Shown here in pieces: positions 42,909 to 50,207 of a DNA stretch of 64,000 nt. Within the stretch, counting starts at the first letter, position 1; each line of letters opens with the position of its first letter. The DNA is taken from contig NZ_JACHFR010000001.1 in the NCBI RefSeq assembly GCF_014202035.1, forward strand, positions 248,001 to 312,000, given 5' to 3'. This stretch comes from Treponema rectale (lineage in GTDB: Bacteria; Spirochaetota; Spirochaetia; Treponematales; Treponemataceae). Both the position numbers and the translations under genes were made by a program. The notes beneath the pieces are model-generated. The model was not told where the DNA came from and made no database searches. It saw only the letters and a list, made by a program, of their open reading frames with translations.

Positions 42909-43265
42909 GTGACGGAAGTTCTTCTGGTTTGCAATTCCCGCGGAGAATTTTCAGCAGTATGTGCTGCGGGACATGCGGGATTTGCAGAAAAGGGCAGGGA
43001 TATTGTCTGTGCAGCAGAATCCGTTTTGTTGGGTACAGCGCTTGACCTTTTGAAGAATACCAGGGGAGTTTCAGTAAAGTCTGATACGGCTTCCCGCGGA
43101 ACTCTCGCATTCAGTGTGGAAGTTTCTGCCGGACTTACGGAAGAGGAAAGAATTCTTCTGGGAGAACGGTTAAAATGCACTGCGGATTTTATAAGAAACG
43201 GAATAAAATCTGTTTCTGAACAGTATCCGGAAAACGTGCAGCTGCGGGAAAAAACTGAAGAATAA
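42909..43265 (+). CDS. prp: Ribosomal-processing cysteine protease Prp
   Basis: A 118-residue member of the Prp (YsxB-like) family. The core GHAGFAEKGRDIVCAAESVL at about 19-38 holds the catalytic His and Cys, 12 residues apart as in Prp. In Firmicutes Prp removes an N-terminal extension from L27. Here the L27 encoded next has no such extension, so the substrate is unclear. The GTG start directly follows the rplU stop. rpmA follows 33 nt later, with its own GGAGG. Confidence 0.88.
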   Translation: MTEVLLVCNSRGEFSAVCAAGHAGFAEKGRDIVCAAESVLLGTALDLLKNTRGVSVKSDTASRGTLAFSVEVSAGLTEEERILLGERLKCTADFIRNGIKSVSEQYPENVQLREKTEE

Positions 43266-43298
43266 TAGTCTGGCTTTTTTAGTCAGCGGAGGATTAAA

Positions 43299-43553
43299 AT
43301 GGGAAGATCTAAAGGCGGTAGCGGTGCAAAAAACGGACGTGATTCAAATCCGAAGCATCTGGGCGTTAAAAAATACGGCGGAGAAGCAGTAACAGCCGGA
43401 ACAGTTATCGTTAGACAGCGCGGTACACGTATTCACGCAGGTGATAACGTTAGACGTGGTGGTGATGATACTTTGTTTGCTACAGCAGACGGTGTTGTTA
43501 AGTTCAGCGAACGCATGAACAAAAAACTTGTTTCTGTTGTAGAAGCAAAATAA
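43299..43553 (+). CDS. rpmA: 50S ribosomal protein L27
   Basis: An 84-residue large-subunit protein whose N-terminus reaches the peptidyl-transferase centre. It starts [20 protein letters not shown], the mature-type N-terminus, and continues [19 protein letters not shown]. There is no Firmicutes-like extension (LxxLQFFASKKG). GGAGG lies before the ATG. An intrinsic terminator follows, ending the operon. Confidence 0.97.
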   Translation: MGRSKGGSGAKNGRDSNPKHLGVKKYGGEAVTAGTVIVRQRGTRIHAGDNVRRGGDDTLFATADGVVKFSERMNKKLVSVVEAK

Positions 43554-43590
43554 GTTTACAGGTTTAAAAGCTAAGCTGTATATGTATGAA

Positions 43591-43624
43591 GCCCGGTTAG
43601 TTGAATTTCTAGCCGGGTTTTTTA
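43591..43624 (+). terminator. Intrinsic terminator after rpmA
   Basis: GCCCGGTTAG pairs with CTAGCCGGGT (one G-T wobble), followed by a run of six or more Ts. Confidence 0.85.
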
Positions 43625-43653
43625 TTTGTTGTTAAGGGGAAAAGGGTAATCGT

Positions 43654-44772
43654 ATGATTCAGTTTGCAGATGAAGCTTTAATCCGTGTAGTATCAGGAAA
43701 AGGCGGAAATGGATGTGCTTCATTCAGAAGGGAAAAATATATTCCTAATGGCGGACCTAACGGCGGTGACGGAGGCCGCGGGGGCGATATTATTTTTAAG
43801 GTAAAGAATAATCTCCGTACACTGGCACATCTTCGTTTTCATCCGGTGTTTAAGGCTCAGAATGGTGGTGACGGAATGAGCTGGAATAAATATGGAAAAA
43901 ATGGAGAAGATAAGATAATTCCGGTTCCTCCTGGAACAGTAATAAAGGATGCTGAATCTGGAGAAATAATACATGATTTTGTGAATGATACAGAGGACGA
44001 TCAGTTTCTTTTCCTGCGGGGTGGAAACGGAGGATGGGGAAACGTTCACTTTAAATCCAGTACAAATCAGGCTCCGCGGCGTGCAAATCCCGGTGAACCT
44101 GGTGAAGAAAGGGAATTGAGGGTTGAGCTTTCCATAATGGCTGATATAGGACTCGTAGGATTTCCTAATGCAGGAAAATCAAGCCTTCTGGATCTTTTTA
44201 CCAATGCCCGTCCTAAGATTGCCCCATACCCGTTTACTACAAAAGTTCCTAATCTTGGTGTCCTTCATGTAGATGATGAGAGCGACCTGATTATTGCAGA
44301 TATTCCCGGCATAATTGAAGGTGCAAGTGAAGGTGCAGGACTTGGCGTCAGGTTTTTGAAGCATATTTCAAGAACTGCAGGACTTCTGTTTATGATTGAC
44401 TGCAGTGATGAGAAATGCATGGATGCCTATTCAATGCTTTTAAAAGAACTTGAAGGTTTTGGTGCTGAACTGCTGAAGAAACCCCGTATTGTATTGTGTA
44501 ATAAAATTGATATTGAGGGAGCTGCTGAGGCTGCGGAAAATGTAAAGAAAAGAATTGCTTCAGAAGACCCTGATGTAAAGGTTATAGAAGTTTCAGTTGC
44601 TTCAAGAACGAATATTGATTCTGTCAGAAGGGAGATTATTTCTCTTGTTCAGAAAATGGATCGTCTCCGTACTCCCGGAAAAAATCATGGCGAGGGAAAG
44701 GAAAAAAGCCGTTTTATGGCCGAAAGAGCTGTTGACGGTACCATGGAAACTCAGTATCCGGGGCAGCAATGA
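43654..44772 (+). CDS. obg: GTPase Obg/CgtA
   Basis: A 372-residue essential GTPase acting in 50S subunit assembly and stress signalling. The glycine-rich Obg domain is at about 1-155 (GKGGNGCASFRREKYIPNGG, GGDGGRGGDIIF). The G domain follows: G1 GFPNAGKSS at about 169-177, the switch region IAPYPFTTKVPNLGVL, G3 ADIPGIIEGA, and G4 NKID. The C-terminus is short, without the OCT domain. It leads a five-gene unit with nadD, yqeK, an LCP gene and rsfS, a common arrangement. Confidence 0.96.
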   Translation: MIQFADEALIRVVSGKGGNGCASFRREKYIPNGGPNGGDGGRGGDIIFKVKNNLRTLAHLRFHPVFKAQNGGDGMSWNKYGKNGEDKIIPVPPGTVIKDAESGEIIHDFVNDTEDDQFLFLRGGNGGWGNVHFKSSTNQAPRRANPGEPGEERELRVELSIMADIGLVGFPNAGKSSLLDLFTNARPKIAPYPFTTKVPNLGVLHVDDESDLIIADIPGIIEGASEGAGLGVRFLKHISRTAGLLFMIDCSDEKCMDAYSMLLKELEGFGAELLKKPRIVLCNKIDIEGAAEAAENVKKRIASEDPDVKVIEVSVASRTNIDSVRREIISLVQKMDRLRTPGKNHGEGKEKSRFMAERAVDGTMETQYPGQQ

Positions 44773-45425
44773 AGATAGCTGTTCTTGGAGGCAGTTTTAA
44801 TCCGGTTCATAATGCCCATGTTTCTGTTGCCGCTCAGGTGTGTGACAGTCTCGGTTATGACAGGGTTCTTTTTATACCCGCATATAAGCCTCCTCATAAA
44901 GAGATGAACGGGGTGCTTTCTGCGGAACACCGCCTGAAGATGCTGGAACTTGTCTGTGAGGATGATTCAAGATTTGTATGTGAGGACTGTGAGATAAAGA
45001 GGGAAGGTGTTTCATATACATATGATACTGTCTGTTATCTTGAGGAAAAGTACGGCAGCAGTCTTACCGGTAAAATAGGTCTGGTAATGGGAACTGATCT
45101 TTTTGCAGGTTTTAAATACTGGTATAAGGCGGATAAGCTTGCGGAAAAATGTACTTTGATCCTTGCAGACCGGCCTGAAGAAAAAACCGGCTCTTCCTTT
45201 TCAAATCATGCGCTGGGGAATTTTGCTTCCGTAAATTCAGAAGGTTTTGATATAACAAAAGACAGTCTTTTTGATTCTGCATTGAGGCTTGAGAATTCTC
45301 TTTTAAGCATAAGTTCAACCAGAATCAGGGAGATGGCAGCCAGGGGAGAGGATTTTTCAAGCCTTGTTCCGAAAAAAGTTTTTGATTATATTGTTAATGG
45401 AAAATTTTATGGAAATCACAGCTGA
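44769..45425 (+). CDS. nadD: Nicotinate-nucleotide adenylyltransferase
   Basis: A 218-residue enzyme joining nicotinate mononucleotide and ATP to deamido-NAD. The nucleotidyltransferase signature GGSFNPVHNAHVSVA is at 6-20 and the C-terminal ISSTRIREMAARGE at about 180-193. The RVLFIPAYKPPHK region matches NadD. It overlaps obg by 4 nt (ATGA), so the two are translationally coupled. Confidence 0.95.
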   Translation: MKIAVLGGSFNPVHNAHVSVAAQVCDSLGYDRVLFIPAYKPPHKEMNGVLSAEHRLKMLELVCEDDSRFVCEDCEIKREGVSYTYDTVCYLEEKYGSSLTGKIGLVMGTDLFAGFKYWYKADKLAEKCTLILADRPEEKTGSSFSNHALGNFASVNSEGFDITKDSLFDSALRLENSLLSISSTRIREMAARGEDFSSLVPKKVFDYIVNGKFYGNHS

Positions 45426-45987
45426 ACTTGTTGAACGTGTAAGAAAATATGCTGCTTCTCAGGAAAAAAAGAAGAGGTATGAACATTCCTTAAGGGTTGC
45501 AGAGACAAGCCGGTTTATGTGTTCCGTTTATGGAGAGAATCCTGAAAAGGGATATTTTGCAGGGCTTGCCCATGATATCTGTAAGGATATTGATGAAAAA
45601 GTCATGGAAGAACTTGCATCTCATGACGGTTATGGATTGTGTGAAGCGGAATTAAAAAAGCCGGCCCTGCTTCACGGAAGGGCTGCAGCTGTTGTACTCA
45701 GGCGGGATTTTGATGTTTCTGACAGTGAGATACTTCAGGCGGTAGCCCGTCATACTTTAGGCTGCGGAAATATGTGTGCACTGGCAAAAATTGTTTTTGC
45801 AGCTGATAAAATTGAACCGGGTAGACCTCAGTCCACGCAGGAATACAGGGACAGACTTTTTTCAATGCCTCTTGATGAAATGGTAAAATCAGTTATTGAA
45901 GAAAGCATGGAATATCTTAAAGCAAAGGGAAAGACTTCTTCTCCTTTAACTTTGGAATTCTATAAGAGTGTTTCCGGCAGTGTATAA
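45409..45987 (+). CDS. yqeK: HD-domain nucleotide hydrolase, YqeK family
   Basis: A 192-residue HD-superfamily phosphohydrolase; characterised YqeK proteins cleave diadenosine tetraphosphate symmetrically. Metal ligands are visible: His in RYEHSLRVAE, HD in LAHDICKD, His in LLHGRAAA and the final Asp in AADKIEPGR. It overlaps nadD by 17 nt. ATG at 45397 is an alternative start four codons earlier; neither has a good ribosome binding site, so coupling to nadD translation is likely. Position between nadD and rsfS is the usual one. Confidence 0.92.
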   Translation: MEITAELVERVRKYAASQEKKKRYEHSLRVAETSRFMCSVYGENPEKGYFAGLAHDICKDIDEKVMEELASHDGYGLCEAELKKPALLHGRAAAVVLRRDFDVSDSEILQAVARHTLGCGNMCALAKIVFAADKIEPGRPQSTQEYRDRLFSMPLDEMVKSVIEESMEYLKAKGKTSSPLTLEFYKSVSGSV

Positions 45988-46004
45988 AGTAAGGAGATAT
46001 GGCA

Positions 46005-47246
46005 ATGAATTATTCATCCGGAAAAAAGAATGTAATTTTTCTTCTCGTTATTCTTTTTCTGATCATAGGGGCAACAGTATTTTTCTTTTTCAGTATCAGG
46101 ACAGATGCCGTAAATGATATCCTTAAAAATAAAGACAGTATTGTTTCTGTTTTATGGCTTCTGAATGACGGGGATGATATACTTGCTTCTGAAATTCTTG
46201 TAATGTATCCCCCGACAAAAAAAAGTGCCATGTTTGATATTCCCGGAAATACGGGAGGTATTTATAGAAGTCTTGGCAGAGTTGACCGTCTTGATCAGGT
46301 ATATAAGGAAAAAGGAGTCATAAGTTTTGCAAAGGAAGTAGAAGGAATTACAGGACGTGAACTTCCTTTTGTAGTTGAAGTTTCTCTTGAGGATTTTTCT
46401 GCATTGACGGATATTCTCGGAGGACTGAAGATTTTTATAAGTGATCCTGTGTTTACGAAAGCGGAGGATGATTCCTATTTTCTTTTTCCCAGCGGAGGCG
46501 TAACTTTAGACGGAGACAAGATAAATTCGTACCTGCATTATTCGGTAGCCGGAGAAAGTGAGACTTTTGTAAAAGACAGGCGTCAGAATACGCTTATTGC
46601 TTTTTTATCAGCTCTCAGGGAAAACAGTTCTATAATTTTTGATGAAGATAATTTTTCACTGTACAGCGGATATTTTAAAGGGTATCTGAACGGTGAAAAA
46701 CTTGATGAAGAAAGTTTGCATAAGGTTTTAAGCCTTCTGCTTAATATGGATTCGGACAGAATTACTACGAATTCCATTACGGGTACTCTTAATACGGTTG
46801 ATGGAAAGAAACTTCTCTTTCCGGAAGATAACGGCATGCAGATCAAAAAGGTTTTGAATCTTACTGTTACGTCCCTTCTTTCGGAAGAAATGTCTTCCCA
46901 GAGCCGTGTATATGTTCTTGAAATTCTTAATGGTACCGACAGAACAGGTCTTGCTTCCCGTACTGCAAGGTTGTTCCGTGATGCCGGATATGAAATATTA
47001 AGGTATGAAAATGCTGACAGGGATGACTATCAGTATACAACTATTGTAAGCCATATCGGTAATTTTAAATCTGCGGAAACCATTGGAAGCTTTATCCGCT
47101 GCAGGAATATCGTAGAAGATGAAATTGATTCATCAGCAGGACTTGGAACCAGTGCTACTGCTGACTTTACGATTATTCTTGGAGATGATTTTAACGGCAC
47201 TTATGCTACAAGCGGTTATTCCGGTAATAAAAACGAGGGAGAGTGA
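46005..47246 (+). CDS. LytR-CpsA-Psr (LCP) family protein with LytR_C domain
   Basis: A 413-residue membrane-anchored protein. One transmembrane segment (about 9-29, NVIFLLVILFLIIGATVFFF) is followed by an LCP-like domain (SEILVMYPPTKKSAMFDIPG, then VEVSLEDFSALTDILGGL) and a C-terminal LytR_C domain (RVYVLEILNGTDRTGLASRT). LCP enzymes transfer lipid-linked glycopolymers to peptidoglycan in Gram-positives; the role in a spirochaete without teichoic acids is open. The catalytic Arg cluster looks partly conserved (KDRRQNTLIAFL). ATG at 46005 fits the AAGGAG ribosome binding site better than the ATG at 45999. Confidence 0.85.
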   Translation: MNYSSGKKNVIFLLVILFLIIGATVFFFFSIRTDAVNDILKNKDSIVSVLWLLNDGDDILASEILVMYPPTKKSAMFDIPGNTGGIYRSLGRVDRLDQVYKEKGVISFAKEVEGITGRELPFVVEVSLEDFSALTDILGGLKIFISDPVFTKAEDDSYFLFPSGGVTLDGDKINSYLHYSVAGESETFVKDRRQNTLIAFLSALRENSSIIFDEDNFSLYSGYFKGYLNGEKLDEESLHKVLSLLLNMDSDRITTNSITGTLNTVDGKKLLFPEDNGMQIKKVLNLTVTSLLSEEMSSQSRVYVLEILNGTDRTGLASRTARLFRDAGYEILRYENADRDDYQYTTIVSHIGNFKSAETIGSFIRCRNIVEDEIDSSAGLGTSATADFTIILGDDFNGTYATSGYSGNKNEGE

Positions 47247-47249
47247 TTT

Positions 47250-47606
47250 ATGTCTAAAACATTTGAAGAAAAAGCATTGGAAATTGCAGCACTTATGGAA
47301 GATTCAAAAGGACAGAATGTAACTGTTCTTGATATTTCTCAGCTCAACAGCTGGACGGATTTTTTTGTAATCGTAACAGTTTCCAGTGGAGTTCAGTCAC
47401 AGGGTATGCTCAAAGCTGTAAAAGATTATGCTAAGGAAAACGATCTTGAGATTCATCTTACTCATCAGAAAACTGAACAGGGGGAAGACTGGAATCTTAT
47501 AGATTTAGGTTCTATTGTTGTACATCTTATGTCTGAAGAAGCAAGGAACTTTTATGAACTTGAAAAACTGTGGCATGCAGGAAAAGTTCTGAAGGGAAAT
47601 AGTTAA
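47250..47606 (+). CDS. rsfS: Ribosomal silencing factor RsfS
   Basis: A 118-residue protein that binds L14 and blocks subunit joining in stationary phase. The family pattern is clear: KGQNVTVLDISQLNSWTDFF at about 20-39, HQKTEQGEDWNLIDLGSIVV and HLMSEEARNFYELEKLW. It lies 3 nt after the LCP gene and ends the obg-nadD-yqeK unit. Its stop codon TAA is already part of the terminal repeat of the three-hairpin element that follows. Confidence 0.95.
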   Translation: MSKTFEEKALEIAALMEDSKGQNVTVLDISQLNSWTDFFVIVTVSSGVQSQGMLKAVKDYAKENDLEIHLTHQKTEQGEDWNLIDLGSIVVHLMSEEARNFYELEKLWHAGKVLKGNS

Positions 47607-47741
47607 GGGAATCTCTAAAAATTGCAATTTTTAGAGATAACTTTGAAAATGCGATGTTTTAACTCTTGTTATTTTCAAGAGTTAAAACTCGTCGGGTTCT
47701 CTAAAAATTCGCCAAAGGCGAGTTTTTAGAGATACCCTTAA
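47603..47741. repeat. Three-hairpin element, copy 2 (about 139 bp)
   Basis: Terminal inverted repeat TTAAGGG / CCCTTAA. Hairpins: ATCTCTAAAAATTGCAATTTTTAGAGAT at the left, GTTTTAACTCTTG/CAAGAGTTAAAAC in the middle, and CTCTAAAAATTCGCC/GGCGAGTTTTTAGAG at the right. It is in inverse orientation to the copy at 11313-11453. It overlaps the rsfS stop codon and precedes that operon's terminator. Confidence 0.85.
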
Positions 47742-47767
47742 GTTTTAACTGCACAGATAAAATGAAA

Positions 47768-47807
47768 GGCACCGGAACTGAATTGTATCAGAACCGGTGC
47801 CTTTTTT
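47768..47807 (+). terminator. Intrinsic terminator after rsfS and the element
   Basis: GGCACCGG and CCGGTGCC form a perfect 8-bp stem with an 18-nt loop, followed by TTTTTT. It ends the obg-rsfS transcript and may also serve the acidic-protein gene from the other side. Confidence 0.85.
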
Positions 47808-47829
47808 ATAATCAAAATACTTTCATGAA

Positions 47830-48102
47830 TTAAAGATCAAGATCAGCAGGATCGCTGTCTTCTTCTATCTCTTCTTCTTCATTGTAGAATCCGTCATCAA
47901 AACCTCTGTGGCGGTTGTCATATCCGTCTTCCGGTTCCTGATCATCGTATGGTTCGTCATAGTCGTCCATTTCATCATCAAAGGCAGATTCATAATCAGA
48001 CTCTTCGTCTTCTTCGTAGTCGTCTTCAAAATCATCTTCGTAGTCATCAGAAATGTCATCACGATAATCATCGTATTCATCTGAAAAGCCTGCACTGAAC
48101 AT
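47830..48102 (-). CDS. Small, extremely acidic protein
   Basis: A 90-residue protein in which about half of all residues are Asp or Glu, with many Tyr and Phe (DEYDDYRDDISDDYEDDFED is typical). There is no membrane segment and no known domain, and it must be disordered or metal- or protein-bound. ATG at 48102 is chosen for a GGAG ribosome binding site 5 nt upstream; the longer in-frame extension has none. Such proteins can be chaperones for basic proteins such as ribosomal proteins or histones, or DNA mimics, but this is only analogy. It is divergent from ispE. Confidence 0.6.
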   Translation of the reverse strand: MFSAGFSDEYDDYRDDISDDYEDDFEDDYEEDEESDYESAFDDEMDDYDEPYDDQEPEDGYDNRHRGFDDGFYNEEEEIEEDSDPADLDL

Positions 48103-48255
48103 AGCATTCTCCGCAAATAAAAAATTACTGTATGCAACAGCCACTTCAAAATGTAAAATAGGTCTTTCATTTAGTCAAGTAGACTGCAATTATTGTTTTA
48201 CTCAATGAGAAAAAAAATTCAGATTAAAATAAATTACAAAATATGTTTTTTTGTA

Positions 48256-48284
48256 TTGACTAAAGTAAAAAAAATATCTATATT
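48256..48284 (+). promoter_or_regulatory. Predicted ispE promoter, near-leaderless
   Basis: TTGACT at 48256-48261, 17 nt, TATATT at 48279-48284, then 10 nt to the ATG at 48295. A start point 7 nt after the -10 box leaves at most a 3-4-nt leader, with no room for a ribosome binding site. Confidence 0.65.
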
Positions 48285-48294
48285 CCACATTTGT

Positions 48295-49179
48295 ATGGCT
48301 GACAGTCTGACCGTCTATTCACCGGCGAAAATTAACCTTGGACTTAAGGTGTTTCCTAAGCGAAGTGATGGTTTTCATAGCATAAGCAGCATTTTTACCA
48401 CAGTTGATCTATGTGATGAACTCGAAGTAAGTCTTGTAAAAGAAAAAAATGTCTGTAACGTGAAGTGTAAGGGAATGGAATTGCCACCCGATAACACTTT
48501 TACTGCTGCATACAAAGCTTTCTGCGTGCTGACCGGCATTCAGGATGGTGTCTCCGTAAATGTTACGAAACACATTCCTTCCGGCGGTGGATTGGGGGGC
48601 GGCTCAAGTAATGCTTCTTCATTTATCCAATCTATTGATTCATTATTCAACACACATTTGAAAGCTTCCCAACTGCATGAACTTGCAGGCAAGGTCGGTA
48701 GTGACGTGTTCTTTTTTACGAGTGCACTGTGGCATCGTATGCAAAAAGGATACCCCTCCAGTCGTTTCGCAGCTTTAGTTGAGGGACGGGGTGAGATCAT
48801 TAATCCGATTTGTGCCCGTGATGATTTTGCGGTTGTGCTGGTTTTTCCAGGTGTCAGCGTTTCTACAAAGGCAGCGTATGCTTTAGTAGACGAAGCTTTT
48901 GAAAATGGAACGCTTTCTGATGAAATCGATGATGTTTCATTGGAGCACATGTACAAATCAGGTGTCGCAGACTGGAAATTTAAAAACAGTTTTACGATTC
49001 CTGTAATCAGTCGTTATCCGGAAATTGCCCATGCATTGAATGACATTAGGGAAGCCGGCGCTGATTTTGCGGATATGACAGGTTCCGGATCAACGGTCTT
49101 TGGCATATTTGCAGAAAGAAAAGATGCTCTTAAAGCCTCGGAGCGTCTTTTAGATAAGTGGAAAACCGTTCTGGCTTAA
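48295..49179 (+). CDS. ispE: 4-diphosphocytidyl-2-C-methyl-D-erythritol kinase
   Basis: A 294-residue GHMP kinase of the MEP isoprenoid pathway, phosphorylating CDP-methylerythritol at O2. The start VYSPAKINLGLKVFPKRSDG is the family N-terminus, the ATP-binding loop is IPSGGGLGGGSSNASSF at about 90-106, and the C-terminal glycine motif is MTGSGSTVFGIF. ATG at 48295 is the last Met before the fold; the upstream in-frame extension is unrelated. No Shine-Dalgarno exists. Three of four Gln codons are CAA, while neighbours use CAG almost only. The order ispE-spoVG-ctc is conserved in many bacteria. Confidence 0.95.
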   Translation: MADSLTVYSPAKINLGLKVFPKRSDGFHSISSIFTTVDLCDELEVSLVKEKNVCNVKCKGMELPPDNTFTAAYKAFCVLTGIQDGVSVNVTKHIPSGGGLGGGSSNASSFIQSIDSLFNTHLKASQLHELAGKVGSDVFFFTSALWHRMQKGYPSSRFAALVEGRGEIINPICARDDFAVVLVFPGVSVSTKAAYALVDEAFENGTLSDEIDDVSLEHMYKSGVADWKFKNSFTIPVISRYPEIAHALNDIREAGADFADMTGSGSTVFGIFAERKDALKASERLLDKWKTVLA

Positions 49180-49214
49180 CAGAACAATTGGATTAAAAAG
49201 AAGGAGTAGGTTGT

Positions 49215-49493
49215 ATGCAGGTTTCAGAAATCCGTATTCGCAAAGTAGAAGGCGAAGGAAAATTGAAAGCTTACGTAACTGTTACATTTGACAGTTGTTT
49301 CGTTGTTCACAACGTTAAGATCATTGAAGGAAAGACAGGTCTTTTCATTGCCATGCCTAGTCGCAAAACGGCAAATGGTGAGTATAAGGATGTTGCTCAT
49401 CCGATTAGCCCTGATTTCCGCGTTGCACTGCAGAATCAGATTATTGGCGAGTATGAAGCTGGCCATGTTGAAGTCGGTTCGGCAGAAGACTAA
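49215..49493 (+). CDS. spoVG: SpoVG-family nucleic-acid-binding regulator
   Basis: A 92-residue SpoVG protein. The family start MQVSEIRIRKVEGEGKLKAY and the core FVVHNVKIIEGKTGLFIAMP with SRKTANGEYKDVAHPI are clear. In Borrelia and staphylococci SpoVG binds DNA or RNA and affects expression of surface proteins; the C-terminal acidic tail is short here. It has a GGAG ribosome binding site and lies 35 nt after ispE and 42 nt before rplY. Confidence 0.96.
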   Translation: MQVSEIRIRKVEGEGKLKAYVTVTFDSCFVVHNVKIIEGKTGLFIAMPSRKTANGEYKDVAHPISPDFRVALQNQIIGEYEAGHVEVGSAED

Positions 49494-49535
49494 AATCAGG
49501 CATTACATAATTAAATTAATAGGAGTACGAAAAAA

Positions 49536-50090
49536 ATGGAGCAGTTGGTAATTAACGCAAAAACACGTAAAGATGCAGGTAAAAAGTATGCTAAGGAACT
49601 TCGTAAAACAGGTAGTATCCCGGCAGTAGCATATAACGAAAAAGGAGAATCTATTCTTCTTGAAGTAAGTGCAGCTGAATTTTCAAAAGCATGGAGATCG
49701 GTTACAAAGGCAACTCTTGTAAATCTTAAAATTGACGGACAGGACAATCAGGCTTATATCAAAGATACTGAATATGATATTAAGACAGACAAAAACCTTC
49801 ATGCAGATTTTTACATTGTAAGCGGAAAGAAACCGGTTACATTCAACTATAAAGTTCATTTCTCTGGTACACCGGCTGGTGTTCTCAAGGGTGGATTTAT
49901 GGTAAAGCATGTTACTGATGTAAAAGTAAAGGCTCTTCCACAGGATCTTCCTGCATCAATCGTTTGTGATGTTTCTAAAGCAGAAATCGGACAGAAGATT
50001 ACTGTTGCTGATCTTAACCTTGGAGACAAGATTACAGTTCTTACAAGAGCTGATTCTGTAATTATTACTATTGCACCACCAAAGAAATGA
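49536..50090 (+). CDS. rplY: 50S ribosomal protein L25 / general stress protein Ctc
   Basis: A 184-residue 5S-rRNA-binding protein of the long Ctc type. An N-terminal L25 domain (about 1-90; AKTRKDAGKKYAKELRKTGS, IPAVAYNEKG, HADFYIVSG) is followed by a C-terminal TL5 domain (about 95-184; VHFSGTPAGVLKGGFM, VCDVSKAEIGQKITV). The ATG has an AGGAG ribosome binding site. A strong terminator follows. pth, the common next gene, is absent. Confidence 0.95.
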   Translation: MEQLVINAKTRKDAGKKYAKELRKTGSIPAVAYNEKGESILLEVSAAEFSKAWRSVTKATLVNLKIDGQDNQAYIKDTEYDIKTDKNLHADFYIVSGKKPVTFNYKVHFSGTPAGVLKGGFMVKHVTDVKVKALPQDLPASIVCDVSKAEIGQKITVADLNLGDKITVLTRADSVIITIAPPKK

Positions 50091-50130
50091 GTTTGATCGG
50101 TAGCAGACCGTAAAAATTATTTTCAGAAGA

Positions 50131-50184
50131 GGGACAATCCTTTGAAGTATAGTTTGTGCTTCATTCGGGACTGTCCCTTTTTTT
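50131..50184 (+). terminator. Intrinsic terminator after rplY
   Basis: GGGACA pairs with TGTCCC and an inner TGAAG/CTTCA stem continues the hairpin. The run TTTTTTT follows. Confidence 0.8.
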
Positions 50185-50195
50185 ATTTTAAACGC

Positions 50196-50201
50196 TATAA
50201 T
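50196..50201 (+). promoter_or_regulatory. -10 box 6 nt before the tilS ATG (leaderless candidate)
   Basis: A perfect TATAAT ends 6 nt before the ATG at 50208. No convincing -35 is visible at 17 nt and no Shine-Dalgarno is present. A start at the A of the ATG is expected from normal -10 spacing. Confidence 0.45.
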
Positions 50202-50207
50202 TGAATT

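Noticed and set aside
47865-48170. A 101-codon frame, Met/Thr-rich, overlapping the acidic protein
   Set aside because: It is another frame of the same Asp-codon-rich sequence; the acidic frame has the ribosome binding site.
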